Program-made: the position numbers and the translations under genes | The notes under the pieces: model-generated | Told to the model about the DNA's origin: nothing | Database searches by the model: none | What the model saw: the letters and a program-made list of their open reading frames with translations, nothing else | NCBI GenBank assembly: GCA_024686335.1 | Contig: JAILCI010000015.1 | Location: 1 to 64,000 of the forward strand | DNA from: Bacteroidales bacterium | GTDB lineage: Bacteria; Bacteroidota; Bacteroidia; Bacteroidales; WCHB1-69 | Direction: 5' to 3' | DNA: 64,000 nucleotides | In this document: one piece after another, positions 36,868-44,528 of the stretch | Position numbering within the stretch: the first letter of the stretch is position 1 | Layout: each line of letters begins with the position of its first letter

Positions 36868-37668
36868 ATGGCTAAAAAGAAGACTGCAAAGTCGAAATCT
36901 AAGAAGAAATCCTCTTTTTGGAGGGTTTTTGGCAAAGTTTTATTAGGACTCTTTTTGTTCAGTATATTGCTGCCGCTGTCCTATCGTTGGATTAATCCGC
37001 CTGTAACCCCGCTAATGATCATCCGAAAGGTGCAGCACGGTTATCCAATCGAGAAGAAGTGGAAACCAATCGAGGAGATATCTCCGAATATGTATAAGGC
37101 TGCTATTGCCTCAGAGGATAACTACTTCCTCGGCCACCGCGGCTTTGACATCATCGCCATTGATCAAGCTGTGAAAGAGCGTGAACATGGCCGTAAGCGT
37201 GGAGCTAGCACCATCTCTCAACAGACAGCCAAAAACGTCTTTCTATGGCCTAGGAGTTCCTGGGTTCGCAAGGGCTTCGAGGTCTATTACACTTTCTTAA
37301 TTGAAACCTTCTGGAGCAAGGAGCGCATTATGGAGGTCTATCTCAACGTTATCGAGATGGGCCCGGGCATCTACGGTGCGGAGGCTGCCGCGCAACACTA
37401 TTTTCACTGTAGTGCCAAGCATCTAAGTGCCAGACAGGCTGCTCTTATCACGGCCTGCTATCCTGCACCTCTAAAGCGTAATCCAGCACGACCTTCTGGC
37501 TATGTATCCAGCCAGGCCAGCTCTATCCAAGGACGTATGGCCCGCTATGGTAATCCAAAATTCACCGACGAGTATATCTCAGGTTGCCGCGAACGTTATA
37601 AGAAAGCGGTTGACAAGTGGGAGGTTAAAAAGAAAAAAGAACTTCAGAGAAAGAGGAAAAATAATTAA
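36868..37668 (+). CDS. mtgA: Monofunctional peptidoglycan transglycosylase
   Basis: A 266-residue GT51 enzyme that polymerises lipid II. A very basic cytoplasmic head (KKKTAKSKSKKKSS) precedes one membrane segment (about 24-42). The catalytic glutamate is in AAIASEDNYFLGHRGFD (about 77-93), and further GT51 motifs are RKRGASTISQQTAKN and WSKERIMEVYLN. There is no transpeptidase domain and the C-terminus ends in a lysine-rich tail. A hairpin terminator follows. Confidence 0.93.
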   Translation: MAKKKTAKSKSKKKSSFWRVFGKVLLGLFLFSILLPLSYRWINPPVTPLMIIRKVQHGYPIEKKWKPIEEISPNMYKAAIASEDNYFLGHRGFDIIAIDQAVKEREHGRKRGASTISQQTAKNVFLWPRSSWVRKGFEVYYTFLIETFWSKERIMEVYLNVIEMGPGIYGAEAAAQHYFHCSAKHLSARQAALITACYPAPLKRNPARPSGYVSSQASSIQGRMARYGNPKFTDEYISGCRERYKKAVDKWEVKKKKELQRKRKNN

Positions 37669-37706
37669 TGTGTTCAAGAATCCAGCATGTTTGACCGTTT
37701 CTTTCT

Positions 37707-37734
37707 AAAAAATGGACACGCTATCCATTTTTTT
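37707..37734 (+). terminator. Terminator after mtgA
   Basis: AAAAAATGGA (37707-37716) pairs with TCCATTTTTT (37724-37733) around a 7-base loop, giving a 10-bp stem ending in T residues. It closes the run that begins at the TonB receptor. The kbl promoter starts directly behind it. Confidence 0.7.
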
Positions 37735-37736
37735 AC

Positions 37737-37744
37737 TATTTTTG
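37737..37744 (+). promoter_or_regulatory. -7 element of kbl
   Basis: TATTTTTG followed by C, 115 bases before kbl. The long leader ends in A/T octamer repeats. Confidence 0.6.
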
Positions 37745-37819
37745 CGCCTCTATAATACTCGATTATTATATAGAATGTTCTAACATTTTACTTTCTTAAC
37801 TCCGTAACTTCATAACTTT

Positions 37820-37851
37820 TAATAATTTAATAGTTTAATAACTTAATAACA
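37820..37851. repeat. Four A/T-rich octamers before kbl
   Basis: TAATAATT, TAATAGTT, TAATAACT and TAATAACA follow each other without gaps at 37820-37851, just ahead of the kbl start codon at 37859. The array lies wholly in the mRNA leader. Confidence 0.6.
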
Positions 37852-37858
37852 TAACACA

Positions 37859-39049
37859 ATGTACACAAATTTTCAAAACCATCTTCAGAAAGAATTAGCC
37901 GACATTAAGGAAGCCGGTTTGTACAAGAATGAACGAATCATTGCCTCTCCGCAAAGTGGTGAGATCACACTGCAGGACGGTAGCAAGGTGCTCAACTTCT
38001 GCGCCAACAACTACCTTGGCCTCGCTAACGACAAGCGACTCATCGCAGCTGCTAAGGAAGCTCTGGATACCCATGGTTATGGTATGGCTTCTGTACGTTT
38101 CATCTGCGGTTGCTCTGACCTTCACAAGGCTTTGGAGAAAAAGATTGCTGAATTCTTCGGCACTGAGGATACTATCCTTTACGCTGCTTGCTTCGACGCT
38201 AATGGCGGCGTATTCGAGCCCCTGCTCACTGACCAGGATGCCATCATCTCCGACGCACTTAACCACGCTTCTATCATCGACGGCGTTCGTCTCTGCAAGG
38301 CTGTCCGTTATCGTTATAAAAATGCCGATATGGCTGACCTTGAGGAACAACTCAAGGCTGCTCAAGCACAACGTTTCCGTATCATCGTCACCGACGGTGT
38401 CTTCTCTATGGACGGCAATGTATGTCCGCTCGATAAAATTTATGAACTGGCTCAGAAATATGACGCAATGGTCATGGTTGACGAATCTCACTCCGCAGGT
38501 GTGGTCGGAAAGACTGGCCGTGGCGTAACCGAGCGCTACAACCTTCGTGGCAAGATCGAGATCCTTACCGGTACTCTGGGCAAGGCTTTCGGTGGTGCTA
38601 TCGGTGGTTTCACCACTGGTAAGAAGGAGATCATCGACATGCTTCGTCAACGCTCTCGTCCATATCTCTTCTCTAACTCTATTCCTCCTATGGTTGCCGC
38701 TGCTGGCTGCAAGATGGTTGACATTATGTCTGAGACCAACGAGCTGCAAGACAAACTGCATAGCAACACTGAGTATTTCGTAGCTAAAATGAAAGCTGCC
38801 GGTTTCGACATCAAACCGACTGAGTCTGCTATCTGCGCCGTTATGCTCTATGATGCTAAATTGTCCCAGGTGATGGCTGCCAAACTGCAAGAGGAAGGTA
38901 TCTATGTAACTGGTTTCTATTATCCTGTCGTTCCGAAAGATCAGGCTCGTATTCGTGTTCAAATCTCTGCTGCTCACGAACCTGAGCACCTCGACAAGTG
39001 TATTGCCGCATTCACCAAGATCGGCAAGGAACTTGGCGTCTTGAAATAA
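37859..39049 (+). CDS. kbl: Glycine C-acetyltransferase (2-amino-3-ketobutyrate CoA ligase)
   Basis: A 396-residue alpha-oxoamine synthase-fold PLP enzyme that resembles E. coli Kbl closely from end to end: NFCANNYLGLAND, GMASVRFICGCSDLHK, AIISDALNHASIIDGVRLCK, VDESHSAGV, and PLP lysine in TGTLGKAFGG (about K244). It cleaves 2-amino-3-ketobutyrate with CoA to glycine and acetyl-CoA in threonine breakdown. No threonine dehydrogenase gene is adjacent. Serine palmitoyltransferase is a related alternative but matches these motifs less well. A 392-codon open frame on the other strand is a codon-bias shadow. Confidence 0.93.
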   Translation: MYTNFQNHLQKELADIKEAGLYKNERIIASPQSGEITLQDGSKVLNFCANNYLGLANDKRLIAAAKEALDTHGYGMASVRFICGCSDLHKALEKKIAEFFGTEDTILYAACFDANGGVFEPLLTDQDAIISDALNHASIIDGVRLCKAVRYRYKNADMADLEEQLKAAQAQRFRIIVTDGVFSMDGNVCPLDKIYELAQKYDAMVMVDESHSAGVVGKTGRGVTERYNLRGKIEILTGTLGKAFGGAIGGFTTGKKEIIDMLRQRSRPYLFSNSIPPMVAAAGCKMVDIMSETNELQDKLHSNTEYFVAKMKAAGFDIKPTESAICAVMLYDAKLSQVMAAKLQEEGIYVTGFYYPVVPKDQARIRVQISAAHEPEHLDKCIAAFTKIGKELGVLK

Positions 39050-39088
39050 TCGAACCCTTAATTTATTAACCAATTAAATATTTCTAAA

Positions 39089-39508
39089 ATGAAAAAAATC
39101 GCTTTCTTTGCACTTATCTGCTGCGCAATGATTTTCACAGGCTGCAACAGAGCACAGCAAACCTATTACACAACCACTGAGTTTTCTTTTTCTAATTCCG
39201 AGAATGTAACTAGCGTTAAGGCTGTCCTTGGTACTATTAATCTGTACTGGAATGGTGATTACACATTCAACGGCAATGATGAGGCTTATACCGATCTCAA
39301 GGCTGCCGCTAAGTATGGTGAATCAATAATTGCTATTCTTGCTCATGGTAACGAGATCAAAACTTATATGAGTGGTGATGACTACTTTGTTTACAATCTT
39401 TATAGAAAAAGCGATAACCAATTGCTGGAATCTACCAAGTTCTTCTTGGATGAAGATGGTGATCTTGACACTGAAGAGATTGTTGACAATGTGGAAGATG
39501 GAAAATAA
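39089..39508 (+). CDS. Small lipoprotein of unknown function
   Basis: A 139-residue protein with a lipoprotein signal (MKKIAFFALICCAMIFTGC). The mature part is acidic and beta-rich, with many tyrosines and a C-terminal acidic run (DEDGDLDTEEIVDNVEDGK). I do not recognise a family. It lies 39 bases after kbl and is followed by a strong terminator, so it may be co-transcribed with kbl. Confidence 0.65.
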   Translation: MKKIAFFALICCAMIFTGCNRAQQTYYTTTEFSFSNSENVTSVKAVLGTINLYWNGDYTFNGNDEAYTDLKAAAKYGESIIAILAHGNEIKTYMSGDDYFVYNLYRKSDNQLLESTKFFLDEDGDLDTEEIVDNVEDGK

Positions 39509-39530
39509 TCCATTGCGATTTTGAATCTTT

Positions 39531-39560
39531 AAGAGCCCCAATTTTTGGGGCTCTTTTTTT
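39531..39560 (+). terminator. Strong terminator after the small lipoprotein
   Basis: AAGAGCCCC (39531-39539) and GGGGCTCTT (39547-39555) form a 9-bp stem with a 7-base loop, followed by TTTTT. Confidence 0.9.
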
Positions 39561-39577
39561 CACGTTTTAATCACGTA

Positions 39578-39600
39578 AGGGACGCAATCATTGCGTCCCT
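39578..39600. repeat. REP-like palindrome (AGGGACGCAA-TCA-TTGCGTCCCT)
   Basis: Perfect 10-bp inverted repeat with a 3-base loop, GC-richer than its surroundings and without a T-run. It resembles the GTAGGGACGC...GCGTCCCTAC palindromes dispersed through several Bacteroidetes genomes. It sits between a terminator and the promoter of the next gene. Confidence 0.6.
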
Positions 39601-39616
39601 ACATGTAAAAAAAATG

Positions 39617-39624
39617 TATTTTTG
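39617..39624 (+). promoter_or_regulatory. -7 element of the exported protein at 39650
   Basis: TATTTTTG followed by C, 25 bases before the start codon. Confidence 0.6.
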
Positions 39625-39649
39625 CACCTGAATATTTTAACATAACATT

Positions 39650-40585
39650 ATGAAAAGAAATCTTGCGTTGACCCTCGTGCTGGTCTTTTTTTGCTCCCTT
39701 TTACAAGCTCAGATGCCGAAGTTTATCTCGATAACTGGTGATTGGCTTAAGGGTGATGTGATGACCTATTCCGTTGAAAAAACTAAAAAGGATAATGGTA
39801 AAAAGGGTACTGCTCGATATACCCTGGTTCTTGAGGTGGTGGATTCTACTGAAACAAATTATCGCATAAAGGCCACTTATAAGGGTAAGGTGATCGATGA
39901 CGAAAATATCGTTGCAGACACTCTTCAGAAATTGATAAAGAGTATAAATGCTGATTTGGAGAATGTGGAGCAGACTGTCTACTATTTAACAGATAATGTC
40001 GGTTCATTTGTTGAGATTGAAAATTGGCAGGAGGTTTTGGAAGAGAGCATCCAGCAGGCAGGAAAACTTCTGAAACAAATCTCTGTGGATGAGGAGGCTT
40101 ACCAAAAATCCATAGATCTTGTGAGAAATATGTATGGTAAAGAACAAGTGGCCGGAAAATTATGCATGGAGATTCCTCTTCTTCACCAATATATTGGTTA
40201 TATTGTTCAGACGAAACCCAAAAAGTTCACCACCCAATTTGGAACCCAGTTTGGTCCCATCGAAGGAAAAGGTCTCCTGAAAGTGACCGATTATAATCCT
40301 GAAACTGAATATTGTCGCTTGGAATCAACAACTTCAATTAATCAAAAGCAGATGATGAAGGCTATCGCTGAATTCTTCAAGATGGTGGGGTCTCTTGGTG
40401 GTAATACTTTGACTAAGAAAGAGTTGAATAGTGTCAAGTTGGATATGACAGACACAGAAGTGTGGGAGTACCAAGCATCACCAGCAATTCCGCTTCGCAT
40501 GGAATACGCTCGCACTATTCACGCCTCTGCTCCCGATGGCGACTCTCTGCAGGAGGAGCGCTATGTGATTAAGAAAATTGATTAG
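39650..40585 (+). CDS. Exported protein of unknown function
   Basis: A 311-residue protein with a signal peptide (MKRNLALTLVLVFFCSLLQA). The mature part is lysine- and glutamate-rich and predicted to alternate beta-strands and helices; it has no transmembrane segment or lipobox. GDVMTYSVEKTKK near the start resembles the beta-sandwich of lipocalin-like Bacteroidetes secreted proteins, but I do not recognise the family. It has its own promoter and a bidirectional terminator, so it is a single-gene unit. Confidence 0.7.
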   Translation: MKRNLALTLVLVFFCSLLQAQMPKFISITGDWLKGDVMTYSVEKTKKDNGKKGTARYTLVLEVVDSTETNYRIKATYKGKVIDDENIVADTLQKLIKSINADLENVEQTVYYLTDNVGSFVEIENWQEVLEESIQQAGKLLKQISVDEEAYQKSIDLVRNMYGKEQVAGKLCMEIPLLHQYIGYIVQTKPKKFTTQFGTQFGPIEGKGLLKVTDYNPETEYCRLESTTSINQKQMMKAIAEFFKMVGSLGGNTLTKKELNSVKLDMTDTEVWEYQASPAIPLRMEYARTIHASAPDGDSLQEERYVIKKID

Positions 40586-40605
40586 TGAACTATTATCTTC
40601 AAATA

Positions 40606-40646
40606 AAATACCCCACATTGATATAATCAGTGTGGGGTATTTGTTT
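40606..40646. terminator. Bidirectional terminator
   Basis: AAATACCCCACA (40606-40617) pairs perfectly with TGTGGGGTATTT (40631-40642), and TGAT/ATCA extends pairing inside. T-rich sequence follows on the plus strand and A-rich sequence precedes, so it can end both the exported-protein gene and bcp. Confidence 0.88.
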
Positions 40647-40666
40647 GTTAGAAATGATGTATTGGT

Positions 40667-41113
40667 CTATTTTAGAATCTGTGCAGTGTGATTTTTGGTA
40701 TCCACCTTGGCGATGGCATCAACTATGATTCCTTGCTCGTCGATGACGTATGTTGTTCGGATAGTGCCCATACTCTCTTTGCCGTACAGTTTTTTAAGGC
40801 CCCACGCTTCATACGCCTTTAAAATCTCACATTCAGTGTCGGAGATGAGATGGAAGGGCAACTCATATTTGGCGATGAATTTCTGGTGAGAGGCGGCAGA
40901 GTCCTTGCTGACACCAATGACCTCATAACCCATAGATAAAAAGCGTTTGTAGTTGTCTCGAAGATCACAGGCTTCGGCTGTACAGCCCGGCGTGCTGTCC
41001 TTAGGATAGAAGTAGAGAACCAGCTTCTTGCCGGCGAAATCATTCAATGAGATGGTGTTTCCGTTCTCGTCTTTGCCCTCAAAATAGGGCGCTTTGGTAC
41101 CTTTTTGTAACAT
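40667..41113 (-). CDS. bcp: Thiol peroxidase of the Bcp/PrxQ group
   Basis: A 148-residue peroxiredoxin that reduces hydroperoxides with thioredoxin. The peroxidatic and resolving cysteines are in TPGCTAEACDL (C44 and C49), the five-residue spacing typical of BCP. FYPKDSTPG also fits. The enzyme is cytoplasmic. It has a divergent-looking promoter at 41183 and ends at the bidirectional terminator. Confidence 0.93.
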   Translation of the reverse strand: MLQKGTKAPYFEGKDENGNTISLNDFAGKKLVLYFYPKDSTPGCTAEACDLRDNYKRFLSMGYEVIGVSKDSAASHQKFIAKYELPFHLISDTECEILKAYEAWGLKKLYGKESMGTIRTTYVIDEQGIIVDAIAKVDTKNHTAQILK

Positions 41114-41175
41114 GTTTCGATAATTATAAGTTGTGGTTATAAAGTGTTCCGATGATACTTTGCTAAACCGATATC

Positions 41176-41209
41176 ATTGCTGCAAAAGTACGATTATTTT
41201 TTATTTTTG
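41176..41209 (+). promoter_or_regulatory. Plus-strand promoter candidate without a gene
   Basis: ATTG (41176-41179), a 22-base spacer and TATTTTTG (41202-41209) followed by C match the local promoter pattern. No plus-strand gene follows; the next gene is on the minus strand. Confidence 0.4.
41183..41190 (-). promoter_or_regulatory. -7 element of bcp
   Basis: On the minus strand this reads TACTTTTG followed by C, about 70 bases before the bcp start codon. It overlaps the spacer of a plus-strand promoter candidate. Confidence 0.55.
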
Positions 41210-41215
41210 CACCAT

Positions 41216-41317
41216 AAAACAATTGATGTGGATAACCAAACATTGAATCATCAGGAAGAAGCATTGTGATGGTAAAGAAACAATTTGATGATCATCAAAT
41301 CGGTTCTTATTTTTTGA
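41216..41317 (+). ncRNA. Candidate small RNA between bcp and the amidotransferase gene
   Basis: The stretch runs from the expected start of the orphan plus-strand promoter to the T-rich segment behind the 18-bp palindrome at 41283-41300. It would be about 100 bases and end antisense to the last codons of the amidotransferase gene. It has only very short open frames. No known RNA family is recognised. This is a proposal from promoter plus hairpin only. Confidence 0.25.
41283..41300. repeat. Perfect 18-bp palindrome
   Basis: ATTTGATGATCATCAAAT is identical on both strands. It begins 6 bases past the stop of the amidotransferase gene and is flanked by T-rich sequence on both strands, so it may terminate transcripts from either side or be an operator. 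Confidence 0.6.
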
Positions 41318-42032
41318 AGAAATTAAGTAGAAATTCAGCCACAATCTTGCCTTGTGGCTGAATTGTGTCAAGAGTGTGTAATGCATGCTCCTTGATAGCC
41401 TTATCTTCGTTCTCCGCATGGTTTAAAATGACATGGCGCTCATATTCCACGCTGAATTCAGGGTGCCCCTGGAACGTTATGATATGATTGCCGATGCGAA
41501 ACCCCTCGTAACGACAAAATTCGCTTGTGACGGTGGCTGTAGCTCCTTCAGGTAATCGCAGCACTTGGTCGAAGTGATTGTATATCAAGCGAAGACGATG
41601 GTCGGGAAAGTAGGGGAGCATCTCATCATTTACCACATCTGATTCCCGTATGCCGACTCCCCAGCCGCCGGAGAAGCGCTCTACGTGTCCGCCCAGTGCC
41701 AATGCAATGAGCTGATGGCCAAAGCAAATGCCTGTCAGCGGAACTCTCTGCGACGCAGCTTTCCGCACCCACTCCTGCAAATTCAAAATCCACGGCAATG
41801 TGTCATAGGCGTCGCTGAGGGATCCTGTGATGACGTATAACTCATCTCTCTTCAATTGCTTCGGTAACTCACCCTCCAGAGCGCGAAATGTCTTCAGCGG
41901 AAGGTTCTCATCCACAGAGTGAAACAGTTTTTCAAACATGTACTCATAACTAGGGATGAAATCCGGCAATCGGTCCGGGAACGTGTCGCAGAGCAGTATG
42001 TTGATTTGTTTTATGTATGAAGTGTCAGACAT
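41307..42032 (-). CDS. Class I glutamine amidotransferase (GMP synthase-like)
   Basis: A 241-residue protein from ATG 42032 (MSDTSYIKQINILLCDTF). An upstream in-frame start would lie past the promoter and is rejected. The triad is present: cysteine in GICFGHQ (about C103), and histidine and glutamate in QGHPEFS. It lacks a synthase domain, as in the YfeJ/gamma-glutamyl hydrolase-like group of stand-alone amidotransferases. The acceptor substrate is unknown. It has its own promoter. Confidence 0.85.
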   Translation of the reverse strand: MSDTSYIKQINILLCDTFPDRLPDFIPSYEYMFEKLFHSVDENLPLKTFRALEGELPKQLKRDELYVITGSLSDAYDTLPWILNLQEWVRKAASQRVPLTGICFGHQLIALALGGHVERFSGGWGVGIRESDVVNDEMLPYFPDHRLRLIYNHFDQVLRLPEGATATVTSEFCRYEGFRIGNHIITFQGHPEFSVEYERHVILNHAENEDKAIKEHALHTLDTIQPQGKIVAEFLLNFFKK

Positions 42033-42059
42033 TTTCGGTATGGATTTGATTTCGGGTGG

Positions 42060-42067
42060 CAAAAATA
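42060..42067 (-). promoter_or_regulatory. -7 element of the amidotransferase gene
   Basis: On the minus strand this reads TATTTTTG followed by C, 27 bases before the chosen start codon. Confidence 0.6.
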
Positions 42068-42095
42068 ACAATTTGGATGATATGTAGAGACACCA

Positions 42096-42179
42096 CACCC
42101 TAGCAACTATCCCCTATACCCTCATAACTATCCCCTGTACCCTAACAACTATCCCCTGTACCCTCATAACTATCCCCTA
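42096..42179. repeat. Four tandem 21-bp repeats with C-runs (G-runs on the minus strand)
   Basis: Units lie at 42096-42116, 42117-42137, 42138-42158 and 42159-42179. Each has the form TACCCT-(C/A)A(T/C)-AACTATCCCCT plus one base; the first begins CA. Units 2 and 4 differ at one position only. The minus strand carries eight regularly spaced runs of three or four G. The array fills the space between two divergent promoters. Confidence 0.85.
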
Positions 42180-42201
42180 ATAATCACATCATTATTTTTC
42201 C

Positions 42202-42209
42202 TATCTTTG
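42202..42209 (+). promoter_or_regulatory. -7 element of panB
   Basis: TATCTTTG followed by C, 22 bases before the panB start codon and 22 bases after the tandem repeat. The -33 region would fall at the end of the repeat. Confidence 0.6.
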
Positions 42210-42231
42210 CCGCCTCTAAACATTTAAAGTA

Positions 42232-43053
42232 ATGGCTCAGTATTTAACGGATAACATTCAGAAAATTACAACCCACACGCTGCAGAAGATGCGTAATGCT
42301 AATGAGCGCATCGCAATGTTGACAGCTTACGACTATTCCATTGCCACCTTGTTGGATATGGCGAAGATAGACGTCATCCTTGTCGGTGACTCTGCCGCTA
42401 ATGTGATGGCAGGTTATAAGACCACATTGCCTATCACCTTGGACGACATGATTTATCATGCCTCTTCCGTTGTGCGCGCTGTTCACCGTGCGTTGGTGGT
42501 CGTTGATCTGCCTTTCGGTACTTACCAGGGTAACTCCAAACAGGCTCTTGCCTCCGCCATCCGTATTATGAAGGAGTCTGGCGCAGACGCTGTCAAACTC
42601 GAGGGTGGGGCAGAGGTCATCGAGTCTATTGATCGTATCCTCAGCGCCGGTATCCCCGTGATGGGTCACCTCGGTCTGACGCCGCAGTCTATCAATAAGT
42701 TTGGTACCTATGCAGTACGCGCCACCAGTGAGGAGGAAGCTGATCAACTTATGGAGAACGCAAAATTGTTGGAGGAACACGGTTGCTTTGCTCTGGTATT
42801 GGAGAAGATTCCCGCCACCTTGGCTGCTAGAGTAACAGAAGAGCTTCATATTCCGACTATTGGCATCGGTGCCGGCAAGGAAACCAGCGGTCAAGTGCTT
42901 GTATTCCATGATATGATGGGTATTACCCAGCAGTTTTCACCCCGTTTTCTGCGCCGCTATCTGAACCTCAGTGAGGAGATTGTGGGCGCCATCGAGCATT
43001 ATATCGACGACGTCAAGAGCCGCAACTTCCCCAATGAGTCAGAACAGTACTGA
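42232..43053 (+). CDS. panB: 3-methyl-2-oxobutanoate hydroxymethyltransferase
   Basis: A 273-residue PanB: ketoisovalerate plus methylene-tetrahydrofolate gives ketopantoate, the first step to pantothenate and CoA. Diagnostic segments are [33 protein letters not shown] (metal aspartate) and [11 protein letters not shown]. Some Bacteroidetes residues differ from the usual GDSLGMV motif (here GDSAANV), but the lid and catalytic glutamate EKIP are kept. It overlaps the next gene by 20 bases. Confidence 0.94.
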   Translation: MAQYLTDNIQKITTHTLQKMRNANERIAMLTAYDYSIATLLDMAKIDVILVGDSAANVMAGYKTTLPITLDDMIYHASSVVRAVHRALVVVDLPFGTYQGNSKQALASAIRIMKESGADAVKLEGGAEVIESIDRILSAGIPVMGHLGLTPQSINKFGTYAVRATSEEEADQLMENAKLLEEHGCFALVLEKIPATLAARVTEELHIPTIGIGAGKETSGQVLVFHDMMGITQQFSPRFLRRYLNLSEEIVGAIEHYIDDVKSRNFPNESEQY

Positions 43054-43738
43054 TATTTCAGATCTCAGCAACCGCATCCTGTATGAGGACAACCACCTGC
43101 TTATCGTCAATAAGCGGGCTGGTGAGATTGTGCAGGGCGATCGCACGGGTGATGAACCCTTGTTGGAACTGGTGCGACAGTATATTAAAGTCACGGCCAA
43201 TAAACCGGGAAATGTCTTCTGTGGTTTGGTCCACCGCATTGACCGTCCTGTCAGTGGCGCTGTCATCTTTGCCAAGACTTCCAAATCACTTGCCCGGATG
43301 AATGCGCTTGTGAAGGATAGATCTTTGCAGAAGACCTATTGGGCTATTGTGGAGAAAATGCCCGAACAGCCTGAGGCCACACTAGTTCACTTTTTGCGCA
43401 AAAACGAACGGACCAACACATCGGAGGTTTCCAATGTGGAAAAAGAGGGTTGGCAGCGAGCCGAACTCTCGTATTGTCTTTTGGCCGCGGGGGATCGCTA
43501 TTCTCTTTTAGAGGTAGATCTTCATACAGGCCGCCATCACCAGATTCGCGCTCAATTGTCGGCCATAGGATGCCCCATAAAAGGCGATCTCAAGTATGGT
43601 GCACGACGCTCCAATGAGGACGGCAGCATTTCACTTCACGCCCGCCGTTTGAAGTTTGAGCATCCGGTTCAACATACTGAAATTCTCGTAGAGGCGCCGC
43701 CCTTCAATGCATTGTTTTTGAAGCTCTTGCATCAATAA
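43034..43738 (+). CDS. RluA-family pseudouridine synthase
   Basis: A 234-residue enzyme from ATG 43034, inside the end of panB. The catalytic aspartate is in [17 protein letters not shown], and later family segments are KTYWAIVEK and [15 protein letters not shown]. It lacks an S4 domain, like the small RluA/TruC-type enzymes that act on 23S rRNA or tRNA. The target base is not predictable. Confidence 0.9.
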   Translation: MSQNSTDISDLSNRILYEDNHLLIVNKRAGEIVQGDRTGDEPLLELVRQYIKVTANKPGNVFCGLVHRIDRPVSGAVIFAKTSKSLARMNALVKDRSLQKTYWAIVEKMPEQPEATLVHFLRKNERTNTSEVSNVEKEGWQRAELSYCLLAAGDRYSLLEVDLHTGRHHQIRAQLSAIGCPIKGDLKYGARRSNEDGSISLHARRLKFEHPVQHTEILVEAPPFNALFLKLLHQ

Positions 43739-43780
43739 GAAAAAAAATCTCTACTGTTACATATTTTTCTGTTTTTTTTG

Positions 43781-43788
43781 TATTTTTG
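43781..43788 (+). promoter_or_regulatory. -7 element of the T9SS cargo gene at 43815
   Basis: TATTTTTG, followed by T rather than the usual C, 26 bases before the start codon. Confidence 0.55.
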
Positions 43789-43814
43789 TAGCGTGTTAGA
43801 AAAAATATAAAAAG

Positions 43815-44528
43815 ATGAAAAATATATTTACCTTTTTGCTTTGTCTGATAGCCATTTCTCTTGGCGCTCAGTCATTTACATTAACATATGAAGGTTCCCC
43901 ATTAGTCAATAACGCAACTATAAATATTCCGACAACTACAGGAGCTGGTGTTGAAACCTTTGTGGATATAACTAACAATTCCCAGACGGATCTCTTTTTC
44001 CGAATTTATCAAGAAGGTACTTGGGATGCCAATGTTACCTCTATCACTTTCTGTGCCGGAGGAACATGCTATGTTAGTAACCAGTCACAAGAGCTTTACC
44101 TTGCCCCTGGCGCCACGTTGGGCTCTGACATCGCGAACAATCGTTTTCATTCCGCCTTTTCAAGTAGTGTTGCGGGTACACATAGTGTCCGCTATAAATT
44201 TGTGAATAGCGATGATGCTAACGATACAATCGCTTTTACCATCAACTATAATGTGTCTACAGGTTTGGAAGAAGTGACTAGAGTCAATAAACTCACTGTC
44301 TATCCTAACCCTGCTACTACGGCTGTAACTGTTGAGTATGATTTGAATAACGTTTCAAATGCATATGTTGTAGTGCGCAACTTGACTGGTATGGAAGTTT
44401 GCAGAGTTCCTGCCTCTGTTTCCGGCAAGACTCGTGTAGATGTGTCAAGCTTACGAGCCGGTGTCTATTTCTACGGCATTGAAAGTGATGGCCGTATGTT
44501 GTCATCCAAGAAGTTATTGGTGAAATAG
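43815..44528 (+). CDS. Small secreted protein with T9SS type A sorting domain
   Basis: A 237-residue protein with a signal peptide (MKNIFTFLLCLIAISLGAQ). The mature part is an immunoglobulin-like beta-sandwich (about 20-150) with two close cysteines (TFCAGGTCYV). The last 80 residues are a type A sorting domain: KLTVYPNPATTAVTVEYDL, NLTGMEVCRV, and LRAGVYFYGIESDGR ending in KKLLVK. The protein should be exported and then anchored or released at the cell surface by the type IX system. Its function is unknown. The stop codon overlaps the GTG start of the next gene. Confidence 0.85.
   Translation: MKNIFTFLLCLIAISLGAQSFTLTYEGSPLVNNATINIPTTTGAGVETFVDITNNSQTDLFFRIYQEGTWDANVTSITFCAGGTCYVSNQSQELYLAPGATLGSDIANNRFHSAFSSSVAGTHSVRYKFVNSDDANDTIAFTINYNVSTGLEEVTRVNKLTVYPNPATTAVTVEYDLNNVSNAYVVVRNLTGMEVCRVPASVSGKTRVDVSSLRAGVYFYGIESDGRMLSSKKLLVK

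Noticed and set aside
37895-39073. A 392-codon open frame on the minus strand opposite kbl
   Set aside because: It mirrors the kbl codons, its predicted protein has no recognisable motif, and it has no promoter. kbl on the plus strand matches its family from end to end.
41201-41419. A 72-codon minus-strand frame overlapping the end of the amidotransferase gene
   Set aside because: It lies in another frame of the same strand across a well-supported gene and has no recognisable features.
42096-42179. CRISPR array
   Set aside because: The 21-bp units are directly adjacent without unique spacers, and no cas gene is present.
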